This document shows, piece by piece, positions 1 to 7,984 of a stretch of 64,000 nt of DNA. The notes under the pieces are model-generated. The model had not been told where the DNA came from and searched no databases. It was given only the letters and a program-made list of their open reading frames with translations. The stretch comes from Aurantibrevibacter litoralis. Lineage in GTDB: Bacteria; Bacteroidota; Bacteroidia; Flavobacteriales; Flavobacteriaceae. Numbering within the stretch: position 1 is the first letter of the stretch; every line of letters begins with the position of its first letter. The stretch covers positions 310,001 through 374,000 of the forward strand of contig NZ_JAYEEQ010000001.1 in assembly GCF_034651555.1 (NCBI RefSeq). The letters are read 5' to 3'. The position numbers and the translations under genes were made by a program.

Positions 1-453
1 GTAACCCGAAAATCACAGATACCTACTAGATGGATAGATCAAGGTGCCCATGAAGCGCTTGAAATCGCTGAAGTACCCAATCGGTATCTCGCCGGAGTGA
101 TAGAGGTTGCTTTAAAGGCACATGTGAGCGACAAAACGAATTGGCGAAGAATGCTAACTAATGCCGTGGCAGATGAAGATCTTACGGATTGGCGGAGCAA
201 ATTACGTCCCTATTTTCCTACGGAAACAGAGGAATTTTATTTGGCACACAGAACAGAAACACATCTGGAGTTTCCTGTATTGCGCTATCCTCAAAAAATT
301 CGAAGTTTAAATTTGGACAAAAACCCAATTTATAAAGGCACTTTAAAGGGTATTAAGGGGCAATACCTCATTTTTGAAGACGATACCGTTTTTAATGTTC
401 GCGCCAATGAAGGGTACTTTGTTTCCTTGACCGTTAATTCACAGAATCTTTAG
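1..453 (+). CDS. DUF2797 family protein, C-terminal part (5' end outside window)
   Basis: The reading frame is open from base 1 to a TAG at 451-453, so the gene starts upstream of the window; a GTG at 97 is internal rather than a start. The translated 150 residues contain TRKSQIPTRWIDQGA near the beginning and a C-terminal stretch (IKGQYLIFEDDTVFNVRAN) that I recognise from DUF2797 proteins of Bacteroidota. The N-terminal part of the family, expected to carry Cys residues, lies outside the window. The function of the family is unknown to me. The 3' end overlaps the convergent AsmA-like gene by 20 bp, so both stop codons lie in shared sequence and no separate terminator fits between them. Confidence 0.75.
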   Translation, partial: VTRKSQIPTRWIDQGAHEALEIAEVPNRYLAGVIEVALKAHVSDKTNWRRMLTNAVADEDLTDWRSKLRPYFPTETEEFYLAHRTETHLEFPVLRYPQKIRSLNLDKNPIYKGTLKGIKGQYLIFEDDTVFNVRANEGYFVSLTVNSQNL

Positions 454-3163
454 TAGTCGTGGTTGTTTCTTTCTTTTTTTTACTGCCGAACAAGCCGCCC
501 AAGACTTCTTTAGCCGCCTCTTTAACAGCATCTTCCTTCGGAATTGTTGCGTCTTTTTTTACCGTTGTTGTGTCTTTAGGTTGTGTAGTGTTCCCTAAAA
601 GACCGCCCAAAGCATCTTTTACACTTTCATTTACCGAACCACTTGTTGTGGTAGAATCATTACCGGTTGTTTTCCCTGCCAAAATAGATCCAATTAACTC
701 ATTGGCTTTTCCTTTACCTTGGTTTAGCAATTTTTGTTTTTCTATTTCTACCAACTGAGCCGTAAGGTTCTTTATGCCGGAAGTTACATCGGTAGTAACC
801 GTTGGACTGGAATACAGTCCGCCAATATTGGCCGTTACAGGCACCGTTAAATTGTCTAAGGATTTGTCGTCTATCTTGGCAATTAGTGAATTTACTTCAT
901 TGCCCAAATATTTAGAAGGTACGTGTAAAGTGGCTGCATAATTTAAATTCTTGTCAAAAGAGTGGCTACCGGAGATATTTACGGCAATGTCTTTATAGGT
1001 AAGGGTAAAAGGTTTTACTTTTACTAGGCCGTCTTCAAAGCTCAGGGCCGTCTTTAAGCCAGAGAGATTCAATTTGTCTAACTGTATAAAATTTAATTTA
1101 CCGCTAAGTTCGGACATGATTTTTGTCTGGTTTGGATTTAATTCGGTCGACAGTAATTCGGCCAACAGATTTCCGGATAGGGTGGCTAAATTAGGTGTAA
1201 AATCTTCGTTTAAATTTCCAGAAAGCACAATATCCGAATTTAACCTTCCTTGGAGCGCAGCCGCCACTGGCGCAAGGGCATCAAACAAGGCTAAAGCCTT
1301 AAATGTTTCTCCGATATCAAAACCGTTCATTCCCAAATTCATGGCAAATGTCGGCGTTTCATTTTTGGTAGACACTTCGCCGTTAAAGGATAGTTTTCCA
1401 TCAAAAATAGACGAGGTCATATCGGTTAAAACAGCCTTTTGATCTTTAATTCGTAAATTGCCACTAACGTTTTTAAGGGTCAGATTATCGTAGTGTACCG
1501 TATTGGCTGATGCTTTTACGGTAACATCTAAAAAGGAAGGTATTTTAATTGATTCGGTAGCTGTTGTTGAAGCAGCAGATTCAGAACTTTGGGTATCGGC
1601 AACCATAAAATCGCTCACGGAAAATGTGTTAGATGCAAGCTCAAAATTGCCTTCTACATCCTCATTATTAAACAAAAAACCCAATAGGTTTTGTAAGGTG
1701 CCTGTGGCTTGAAAATCGGTCTTTCCGGTAACGCCTGCAAATTCAGTAAGCGTAACGGTTTTTGGATTAAATGTCATCGCCATTTTTTGTATCTGTACGG
1801 TATTTGGCATTTCGGCCGATTTGTATTCAAAACCAGACAAATCTAGTTTACCGCTGGTTTTGGTATTTTCATATTGCTTTTTCTCTATGGAAACCATGTC
1901 AAAAGCGGTCTTAATATCGGCATTTAAAATCCCCTTTAAATTCAAATCTGGCGGCACAGGATAGGCAGAGGCAAGATGGGCCAAATTCATTTTGCCCACC
2001 ATATGGGCATCTACCTTGGTGTTTCCCATTAGATCTCTTATTTTAGAGGTCATGCTAAATTTATCCTGATCGGTCATAAAAGTTAACTGGCGTATGTCCA
2101 CATAGGTGTCTTCTACAATGCCAGTAGTATTTGTAATTTCGGTATCTATAAATACATTGGTCACCGATTTTGGCAGATCGGGATATTTAAAAGAGGCATT
2201 ATCTGAGTTAATTTTGATATTGAAGGTCGGAATGTGTGTGTCGTCTACTACGCCTTTAAATTCTCCTGATACCGCAAAGTTGCCCGTAGTTTTTACGTCC
2301 GAAATATTTTTAGAATAGGCCTCCGGCATCACGGCCAAAAAATTCTTAAAGTCAGACGAAGGGGTCTGAAACGAAATAGCTACTTCCTGATTGGTATCAT
2401 TCAATTTTACAAAACCTTCAAAAACTAGCGGAAGTTGGTTTATCACGGCTTCATTTTTTAAGAACGTGTATTTGCTTTCATTTAAATCGATGCCAATAAC
2501 CGCATCTAATTGAACCTTGTTTTTATTGAGGTAATTGGTACTGTCCATTTCAAACGATACCAAGGCATTTGTTGTAGTATTAAGTTCAGATTTTTCTAAG
2601 GAGAGGTCGCCCGTACCACTGTGGTTCATTTCTGAAATCTCTAAATGCATTCCGGAAGAAAAATCATCGTAGTTTATACGCGCATTAGAGATGGCATATT
2701 CTTTTAGAGAAAGGGTGAAATTGCTATCAGAATCCGCATTACCGCCCTCCGAGGCGCTTTCTATGGCAATATCATAATTGGCGTTCTCTTGGGCATCAAT
2801 CTTAATATGAACCAAAGCCCCATCCAGTATAAGACTTTTAATAGCTATGGGCTCTTCAGCTCCTTTAAATAATTCCTTGATAGAAAGGTTTAGTCGCACC
2901 TCTTTAGCCGCAAAAAGCGTATCGCCTAGAAAAGGTTCCTTATTAAGGACAGAAATTTCGTTTAATGTGAGCGTGGCATTGGGAAAAGAACGAAACAAGC
3001 TAAGGTCTGCTTCTGCAAAATTAAAGGTGGCATTGATACTACTATTTACTTTGTTCTTTACGATCTCGGCTATTTTTCCTTTTAGAAAAAATGGAGCGGC
3101 TACCAACACCCCGATTATTAAGAGTAGTACAACTCCAAGGGTAATACCTATTTTCTTTTTCAT
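434..3163 (-). CDS. AsmA-like inner-membrane-anchored protein
   Basis: A 909-residue protein with one N-terminal membrane segment (about residues 4-28, MKKKIGITLGVVLLLIIGVL) followed by a long beta-rich region exposed to the periplasm. The N-terminal region after the anchor (ADLSLFRSFPNATLTLNEI) and the later repeated pattern of short beta strands are typical of AsmA and AsmA-like C-terminal domains. These proteins are related to bridge-like lipid-transfer proteins and affect outer-membrane assembly; the specific role here is inferred only from the family. The C-terminal 100 residues are low-complexity, rich in Lys, Thr and Asp, and include two GGLLG/GGLFG segments. The ATG is preceded by non-coding sequence and the anchor starts immediately, supporting this start. 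It ends inside the convergent DUF2797 gene. Confidence 0.85.
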   Translation of the reverse strand: MKKKIGITLGVVLLLIIGVLVAAPFFLKGKIAEIVKNKVNSSINATFNFAEADLSLFRSFPNATLTLNEISVLNKEPFLGDTLFAAKEVRLNLSIKELFKGAEEPIAIKSLILDGALVHIKIDAQENANYDIAIESASEGGNADSDSNFTLSLKEYAISNARINYDDFSSGMHLEISEMNHSGTGDLSLEKSELNTTTNALVSFEMDSTNYLNKNKVQLDAVIGIDLNESKYTFLKNEAVINQLPLVFEGFVKLNDTNQEVAISFQTPSSDFKNFLAVMPEAYSKNISDVKTTGNFAVSGEFKGVVDDTHIPTFNIKINSDNASFKYPDLPKSVTNVFIDTEITNTTGIVEDTYVDIRQLTFMTDQDKFSMTSKIRDLMGNTKVDAHMVGKMNLAHLASAYPVPPDLNLKGILNADIKTAFDMVSIEKKQYENTKTSGKLDLSGFEYKSAEMPNTVQIQKMAMTFNPKTVTLTEFAGVTGKTDFQATGTLQNLLGFLFNNEDVEGNFELASNTFSVSDFMVADTQSSESAASTTATESIKIPSFLDVTVKASANTVHYDNLTLKNVSGNLRIKDQKAVLTDMTSSIFDGKLSFNGEVSTKNETPTFAMNLGMNGFDIGETFKALALFDALAPVAAALQGRLNSDIVLSGNLNEDFTPNLATLSGNLLAELLSTELNPNQTKIMSELSGKLNFIQLDKLNLSGLKTALSFEDGLVKVKPFTLTYKDIAVNISGSHSFDKNLNYAATLHVPSKYLGNEVNSLIAKIDDKSLDNLTVPVTANIGGLYSSPTVTTDVTSGIKNLTAQLVEIEKQKLLNQGKGKANELIGSILAGKTTGNDSTTTSGSVNESVKDALGGLLGNTTQPKDTTTVKKDATIPKEDAVKEAAKEVLGGLFGSKKKKETTTTTKDSVN

Positions 3164-3298
3164 TTTTTAGTGTTTTATAGTACCTGTTTTTTTTGGTTGC
3201 CTATACGTGCGCTGTAAGCGAGGTGAACACCAAAGGGCTCCTCATATACTTAGTGCATACCGTTTCATAGTACTTACAACTGCAAACACAATCAATTA

Positions 3299-4009
3299 TT
3301 ATGTTTCCAATTCTATTTCTTGACCCATGGCCAAATGGAAACGCTTTCGTATCAGATATACGAAGAAATAAAGGAAAGGGGTGTCTATAAATGCTATAAT
3401 TATCTTAAAAATAAAACCACTGACCACCAAACCGAAAAACATAGACCACGGAAGCACTTTAAAGACACACAATAGCCCCACTACGGTAAAGGTATCTATA
3501 AATTGAGATAAAAAAGTGGAGAAATTATTCCGCAGCCAAAGAAGTTTACCTTTGGTAGCTTTTTTCCAAAAGTGATAAATAGCAATATCTACGTATTGCG
3601 CACATAAATAGGCAATCATCGAGGCCAAAACCGCTATAGGTGAAAGCGCAAAAACAGTGTTGAATAAATCATCTCCTATTGGGGAGTTAGGTATGGCTGG
3701 AACACGATTTGCTAACAAGACAATACCCATGGAAAAAAAAGAGCCAAAAATGCCTACGGTAACTATCTGATTGGCTTTTCTTCTTCCAAAAATCTCGGAT
3801 ATTAGGTCGGTAATTAAAAAAGTGATGGGATAGGGGAGGATGCCTACCGACAATTCAAAAAGCGAGGCACCAAAAATACGAACTTCTCCGAAAGGTTGCC
3901 AATAGAAAAATTTCTGAAAAATGAGATTAGATACGACTAAAGAAGTGATAAACAGTGATCCTAAGAACAAATATATCGAATAAGCGAGCTTTCGGTCTTT
4001 TTGAGTCAT
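3299..4009 (-). CDS. Queuosine precursor transporter (YhhQ/VUT family)
   Basis: A 236-residue protein with about six hydrophobic segments, matching the usual length of the YhhQ/VUT family that imports preQ0 or preQ1, precursors of the queuosine tRNA modification. Recognisable features are the N-terminal segment with NLIFQKFF, the ILPYPITFLITDLISEIFGRRKANQ block, which is the family hallmark, and the later YVDIAIYHFWKK and LRNNFSTFLSQFIDT blocks. It is located in the inner membrane. It lies alone between sppA and the AsmA gene on the minus strand with a gap of about 80 bp to sppA, so it could be co-transcribed with sppA. The substrate (preQ0 or preQ1) cannot be decided from sequence. Confidence 0.88.
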   Translation of the reverse strand: MTQKDRKLAYSIYLFLGSLFITSLVVSNLIFQKFFYWQPFGEVRIFGASLFELSVGILPYPITFLITDLISEIFGRRKANQIVTVGIFGSFFSMGIVLLANRVPAIPNSPIGDDLFNTVFALSPIAVLASMIAYLCAQYVDIAIYHFWKKATKGKLLWLRNNFSTFLSQFIDTFTVVGLLCVFKVLPWSMFFGLVVSGFIFKIIIAFIDTPFLYFFVYLIRKRFHLAMGQEIELET

Positions 4010-4086
4010 AAAAGGGATTTAATGGCGCTTTTTGAGGCCTAATGCACAACAAATACTACATGATCTGCACGTTGTGTACCTCTGTA

Positions 4087-5847
4087 TTATTTAATGGAAA
4101 GGACAAAAGGCAATCTCGCCTGTATCCCTTTTTGTTCCAAAGCAAATTTGACTTCTTTAAGCAAATGGTAGGTTTCTATTCCTATTTCATCTTCAATGAA
4201 ACGCTGCATAATTGTAGCCCTTGAACCCTCGAGATTTTCCATTAGTTGCTCAAATCCGGATTTGTATTTTGGAAAATTCTTAATGCTGTAAGCATCTAAA
4301 TTTGCCATTTCGGCTGCAGCGCCTAAGGCATCCTCCAAGCCGCCAAGTTCATCAACCAATCCTATTCTTTTCGCCTCGGTACCACTCCAAACTCTTCCTT
4401 GTGCTATCTCATCGGCTTCTTCCATTGTAATTCCTCTACCCTCGGCTACTCTGCTGAGGAAGGTGCGGTAGGTTTGTGCAATACTTTCTTGTACTACATT
4501 TTTAAAGCCATCGGTGATAGGCTCAAAAAGAGAATAGTCTATAGAATTCTTGTGGGTGCCTACCTGTTCTGCATTGACGCCTATTTTTTTGGATAATTCG
4601 GCAACGTTGGGGATTGTTCCAAAAACACCTATAGAGCCGGTAATAGTGGTGGGCTCCGCAAATATTTTGTCGGCTCCTGTGGCAATGTAGTAGCCACCAG
4701 AGGCAGCTACGTCACCCATAGAAACTACCACAGGTTTTACTGCTTTGGTAAGTGCCACTTCGCGCCAAATAATATCGGAGGTCAATGCGCTGCCTCCCGG
4801 AGAATTTACACGCAACACTATGGCTTTTATATTGTCGTCTTCTCGCGCCTTTTTCAGCGCATTAAGCATGATGCCTTGACCAATAATTTTAGCATTGCCT
4901 TCGCCGTAAAAAATCTCACCTTGGGCATATACAATCGCAATTTTGTCCTTTATTGAACTTCCTTTTTTTTGTTTGTTATTTTTTATGTAGGCAGATAGAT
5001 CGACATAGGAAATATCCTCTTCCATAGACAATCCTAATTTATCCTTAAGAAACAGTTCATACTCATCAAAGTGTACGGTACCATCTACCAAACCCGAAAG
5101 GTTCGCATATTTAGAAGTTCTTCCGCCTAGAGTGTCGGCAATGGCATTCAAATCACTCACAGCAATAGCTCTACTATCAGCAATATCGGTAACAATGGTT
5201 TCCCAAAGAGACGCTAGCAATGCTTGAATCTGGTTGCGGTTGTCTTGGCTCATTTCGTTGGCCAAAAAGGGCTCTACGGCACTTTTGTATTTCCCATGAC
5301 GGATCACTTCCATTTTAACCCCACTCTTTTCTTGAAGATCCTTAAAAAATAAGACCTCTGTAGAAAGTCCTTTAAAATCAACGGCACCCTGCGCGTTCAG
5401 GTAAATTTCATCGGCAACGCTAGCCAAGTAATAATCTTTTTGCATAAAAAAATCGCTGTAGGCATAGATAAATTTTCCAGAGGACTTAAAATCGGCCAAG
5501 GCCTTGCGAATCGCTTGGGTTTGCGCTAGCCCTGCCAAAATAAAATTATTAGCGATGCTTATGCCTTTTATGTGGCTATCCTCTTTGGCTGTTTTTATGG
5601 CCTGTAAGACGTCGTCTAAACCTTGATTTTCACTAAAAAAACCAGAAAAAGGATCCGTATCATCGTTACCTACATAATCTTCTAAGGGTTTTGTTATCTG
5701 TAAGGTTAGCACTGAATTATTTTTGATTGAAATGCTATCTTCCGTACTTCCTATTAAGGCGATTAGAACAAACAACATAAAGAATAAGATGCCAAGGGCA
5801 ATAAGAGACCCAAGGATAGATGCCACCAAATTTCTAAGAAAATTCAT
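4087..5847 (-). CDS. sppA: Signal peptide peptidase SppA, long (67K) type
   Basis: This 586-residue membrane-anchored serine protease degrades signal peptides left after protein export. It has an N-terminal membrane segment (residues 6-32) and two ClpP-like halves. The catalytic Lys is in the first half in GKYKSAVEPF and the nucleophilic Ser is in the second half in DVAASGGYY, followed by TITGSIGVFG; both are as in the E. coli-type enzyme that uses a Ser-Lys dyad split across the two halves. Length matches the 67K class rather than the short SppA of Gram-positives. The start ATG immediately precedes the membrane anchor. It is divergent from folK-dNK with a 185-bp spacer that contains TACCTTTA at 5967-5974, a candidate promoter for the rightward gene. 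Confidence 0.93.
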   Translation of the reverse strand: MNFLRNLVASILGSLIALGILFFMLFVLIALIGSTEDSISIKNNSVLTLQITKPLEDYVGNDDTDPFSGFFSENQGLDDVLQAIKTAKEDSHIKGISIANNFILAGLAQTQAIRKALADFKSSGKFIYAYSDFFMQKDYYLASVADEIYLNAQGAVDFKGLSTEVLFFKDLQEKSGVKMEVIRHGKYKSAVEPFLANEMSQDNRNQIQALLASLWETIVTDIADSRAIAVSDLNAIADTLGGRTSKYANLSGLVDGTVHFDEYELFLKDKLGLSMEEDISYVDLSAYIKNNKQKKGSSIKDKIAIVYAQGEIFYGEGNAKIIGQGIMLNALKKAREDDNIKAIVLRVNSPGGSALTSDIIWREVALTKAVKPVVVSMGDVAASGGYYIATGADKIFAEPTTITGSIGVFGTIPNVAELSKKIGVNAEQVGTHKNSIDYSLFEPITDGFKNVVQESIAQTYRTFLSRVAEGRGITMEEADEIAQGRVWSGTEAKRIGLVDELGGLEDALGAAAEMANLDAYSIKNFPKYKSGFEQLMENLEGSRATIMQRFIEDEIGIETYHLLKEVKFALEQKGIQARLPFVLSIK

Positions 5848-6032
5848 TTTGGTTTCAGGTTTTAATTTTAACCCACAAAGATACCAATTGCAATGATCTT
5901 GTACAGTGCTTTACGAAAATTTCTATACAAACTTTAATAGGATTTAAAAACCGTACAATTAAATACTACCTTTAGATGAGGCACACACATGTCCGTTACT
6001 TTTCTTTATTTTGCAGATTGATTTTGTTCTAA

Positions 6033-7169
6033 ATGCATACGGTATATTTTTCATTAGGAAGTAATCTTGGTCACAAACATTTTTTTTTGCAGAAAGCTAT
6101 TTTGTTGATGCAGGAGCATTTAGGGGTTGTGCAAAAAGTATCACCGGTATACGATAGTCCGGCTTGGGGCTTCTCGGGAGACGATTTTTTAAACGCCTGT
6201 ATTTCCTTAGAAACGCATAAATCACCGGAAGAGGTGCTATCTGCCGTACTTTTTATCGAAAAACAACTAGGACGTGTACGAAGCTTGGAAAGTGGGTATC
6301 AGCCCCGAACCATAGATATCGATATTTTGTATTACGATAACCTACACTTAAAAGGCGATGATCTCCAGATTCCACATCCTCAAATGCATTTACGAGCTTT
6401 TGTGTTGCGACCACTCACGGATATTGCGCCCCAATTTTACCACCCGGTACTACGTAAAGACACACGAAATTTAGTGCAGGAATGCAGGGATAAAAGCGCA
6501 CTTAACAAGGCTTCGTTTAAACTTTTTAAATCGCAAGAACTACTTTTCTCCCAAGTGCAATTTATGGCTATTGAAGGCAATATTGGAGCGGGTAAAACGA
6601 CGCTAGCCAAAAAAATAGCTTCCGATTTTAATGCCAAATTGGTGTTAGAACGTTTTGCGGACAACCCATTTTTGCCAAAATTTTACGAAGACCAAGCGCG
6701 CTATGCCTTCCCTTTAGAAATGTCGTTTTTGGCCGATCGGTATCAGCAATTTATGGATGATACAGCACAATATGATCTTTTTAAAAGTTTTATGATCAGT
6801 GATTACGACGTACATAAATCGCTCATTTTTGCAAAAATAACGCTACAACAAGAAGAATTTAACCTGTATCGGAAGGTTTTCGGTTTTATGTATAAGGAGG
6901 TTGTTGTGCCCAAAATGTATGTATACCTGCACCAAAATACGGTTAGACTGCTAGAAAACATAAAAAAAAGAGGGCGAACCTACGAACAAAATATTGAAGA
7001 AGCCTACTTGGAAAAGATTCAACATGGTTATATGAATTTTATCAAAAGCTATCCCGAAAAAAATGTTCTGATTTTGGATGTTAGTAATTTGGACTTTATA
7101 GAAGAAGAAAAAGACTACACGTATATCTTGGATGAGCTGCAAAAATTTGTGATTAACCAACAGATTTAA
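6033..7169 (+). CDS. folK: HPPK (FolK)-deoxynucleoside kinase fusion
   Basis: Two complete enzymes in one 378-residue chain. Residues 1-150 are 6-hydroxymethyl-7,8-dihydropterin pyrophosphokinase, which transfers pyrophosphate from ATP in folate synthesis; SLGSNLG at the N-terminus and the hallmark RTIDIDILYYD are present. Residues 175-378 are a deoxynucleoside kinase, with the P-loop EGNIGAGKTT, the ERF motif that replaces the usual ERS, a DRY-like LADRYQ motif and a lid region rich in Arg (KKRGRTYE). The fusion joins folate synthesis to deoxynucleotide salvage, both feeding dTMP supply. Such fusions are known in Bacteroidota, so this is not an assembly artefact. A rho-independent terminator follows about 90 bp downstream. 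Confidence 0.93.
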   Translation: MHTVYFSLGSNLGHKHFFLQKAILLMQEHLGVVQKVSPVYDSPAWGFSGDDFLNACISLETHKSPEEVLSAVLFIEKQLGRVRSLESGYQPRTIDIDILYYDNLHLKGDDLQIPHPQMHLRAFVLRPLTDIAPQFYHPVLRKDTRNLVQECRDKSALNKASFKLFKSQELLFSQVQFMAIEGNIGAGKTTLAKKIASDFNAKLVLERFADNPFLPKFYEDQARYAFPLEMSFLADRYQQFMDDTAQYDLFKSFMISDYDVHKSLIFAKITLQQEEFNLYRKVFGFMYKEVVVPKMYVYLHQNTVRLLENIKKRGRTYEQNIEEAYLEKIQHGYMNFIKSYPEKNVLILDVSNLDFIEEEKDYTYILDELQKFVINQQI

Positions 7170-7258
7170 GATAATTTTCACAAAATCCTTGCAAATTCGA
7201 AAAGCTTTTGCGTAATTGCGTACCCTTAACGGAACTAACTAACTCAAACTATAACGGA

Positions 7259-7285
7259 GGCCCGGCAACTGTCGGGTCTTTTTTA
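7259..7285 (+). terminator. Intrinsic terminator after folK-dNK
   Basis: CCCGGC at 7261-7266, a loop of AACT, then GTCGGG at 7271-7276, followed by TCTTTTTT. The stem pairs fully if G-U is allowed. It sits between the convergent folK-dNK and TrmH-type genes and overlaps the last codons of the latter. Confidence 0.7.
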
Positions 7286-7831
7286 TGGTTTTTTTATGGC
7301 TTGATGTTGCGCCCAAAAGTCCCAAATAACAATACCTGCGCTTACGGAGATATTTAGAGAGTGTTTTGTGCCTTGCTGTGGAATTTCGAGCACCATATCG
7401 CAGACCGAAACCACGTTTTGGTGAACTCCTTTTACTTCATTTCCAAAAACGAGGGCATATTTGGTATTGTTTGCCCGTTTAAATTCATTGAGCTTTATCG
7501 AGTTTTGGGTTTGCTCTACGGCAACGGCGACATACCCATCCGACTTCAGTTTGTGCACTAGATTGCATGTGTCTTTATGATATTCCCAAGCTACGCTTTC
7601 GGTGGCTCCCAATGCTGTTTTATGAATGTCTTTATGCGGCGGTGTTGCGGTAATACCGCACAAATAAATTTTTTCAATTAAAAAAGCATCGGCGGTTCTA
7701 AAAACGGAGCCAATATTGTGTAAACTGCGTATATTATCCAGCACAACCACCACCGGTGTTTTGTCTATTTCTTTAAACGCATCTACGTTTAATCTGTTTA
7801 GCTCGTTATTGTGTAATTTTCTACGCTCCAT
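7283..7831 (-). CDS. TrmH/SpoU family RNA 2'-O-methyltransferase
   Basis: A 182-residue SPOUT-class methyltransferase that would use S-adenosylmethionine to methylate a ribose 2'-OH in tRNA or rRNA. The three SpoU motifs are visible: motif 1 LDNIRSLHNIGSVFRTADAF, motif 2 LVFGNEVKGV and motif 3 LEIPQQGTKHSLNISVSAGI. The frame is open upstream to a TTG at 7897, but that extension is rich in odd residues and would begin upstream of a likely promoter-like TAACTTTA, so the ATG at 7831 (MERRKLHNN) is chosen. There is no N-terminal substrate-binding domain, so it is the short form seen in many Bacteroidota. The exact RNA target cannot be told from the sequence. Confidence 0.85.
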   Translation of the reverse strand: MERRKLHNNELNRLNVDAFKEIDKTPVVVVLDNIRSLHNIGSVFRTADAFLIEKIYLCGITATPPHKDIHKTALGATESVAWEYHKDTCNLVHKLKSDGYVAVAVEQTQNSIKLNEFKRANNTKYALVFGNEVKGVHQNVVSVCDMVLEIPQQGTKHSLNISVSAGIVIWDFWAQHQAIKKP

Positions 7832-7984
7832 GCTTATTTTTTGGCAACGCCTACCCCTCCATTTTAGGGGCAACCCAAATACTAAAGTTATCCCCAAAAT
7901 ATGAACAATTGGGATAATTCCGGTGTAAAATTGATACTTTAGTAGGCGTAATAGCTACGCAAAATTAATGTAATAAAATCGCTT

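Noticed and set aside
7831..7897. Longer TrmH-type protein starting at a TTG at 7897
   Set aside because: The extra 22 residues show no similarity to the family and would begin upstream of a promoter-like element; the ATG at 7831 is better.
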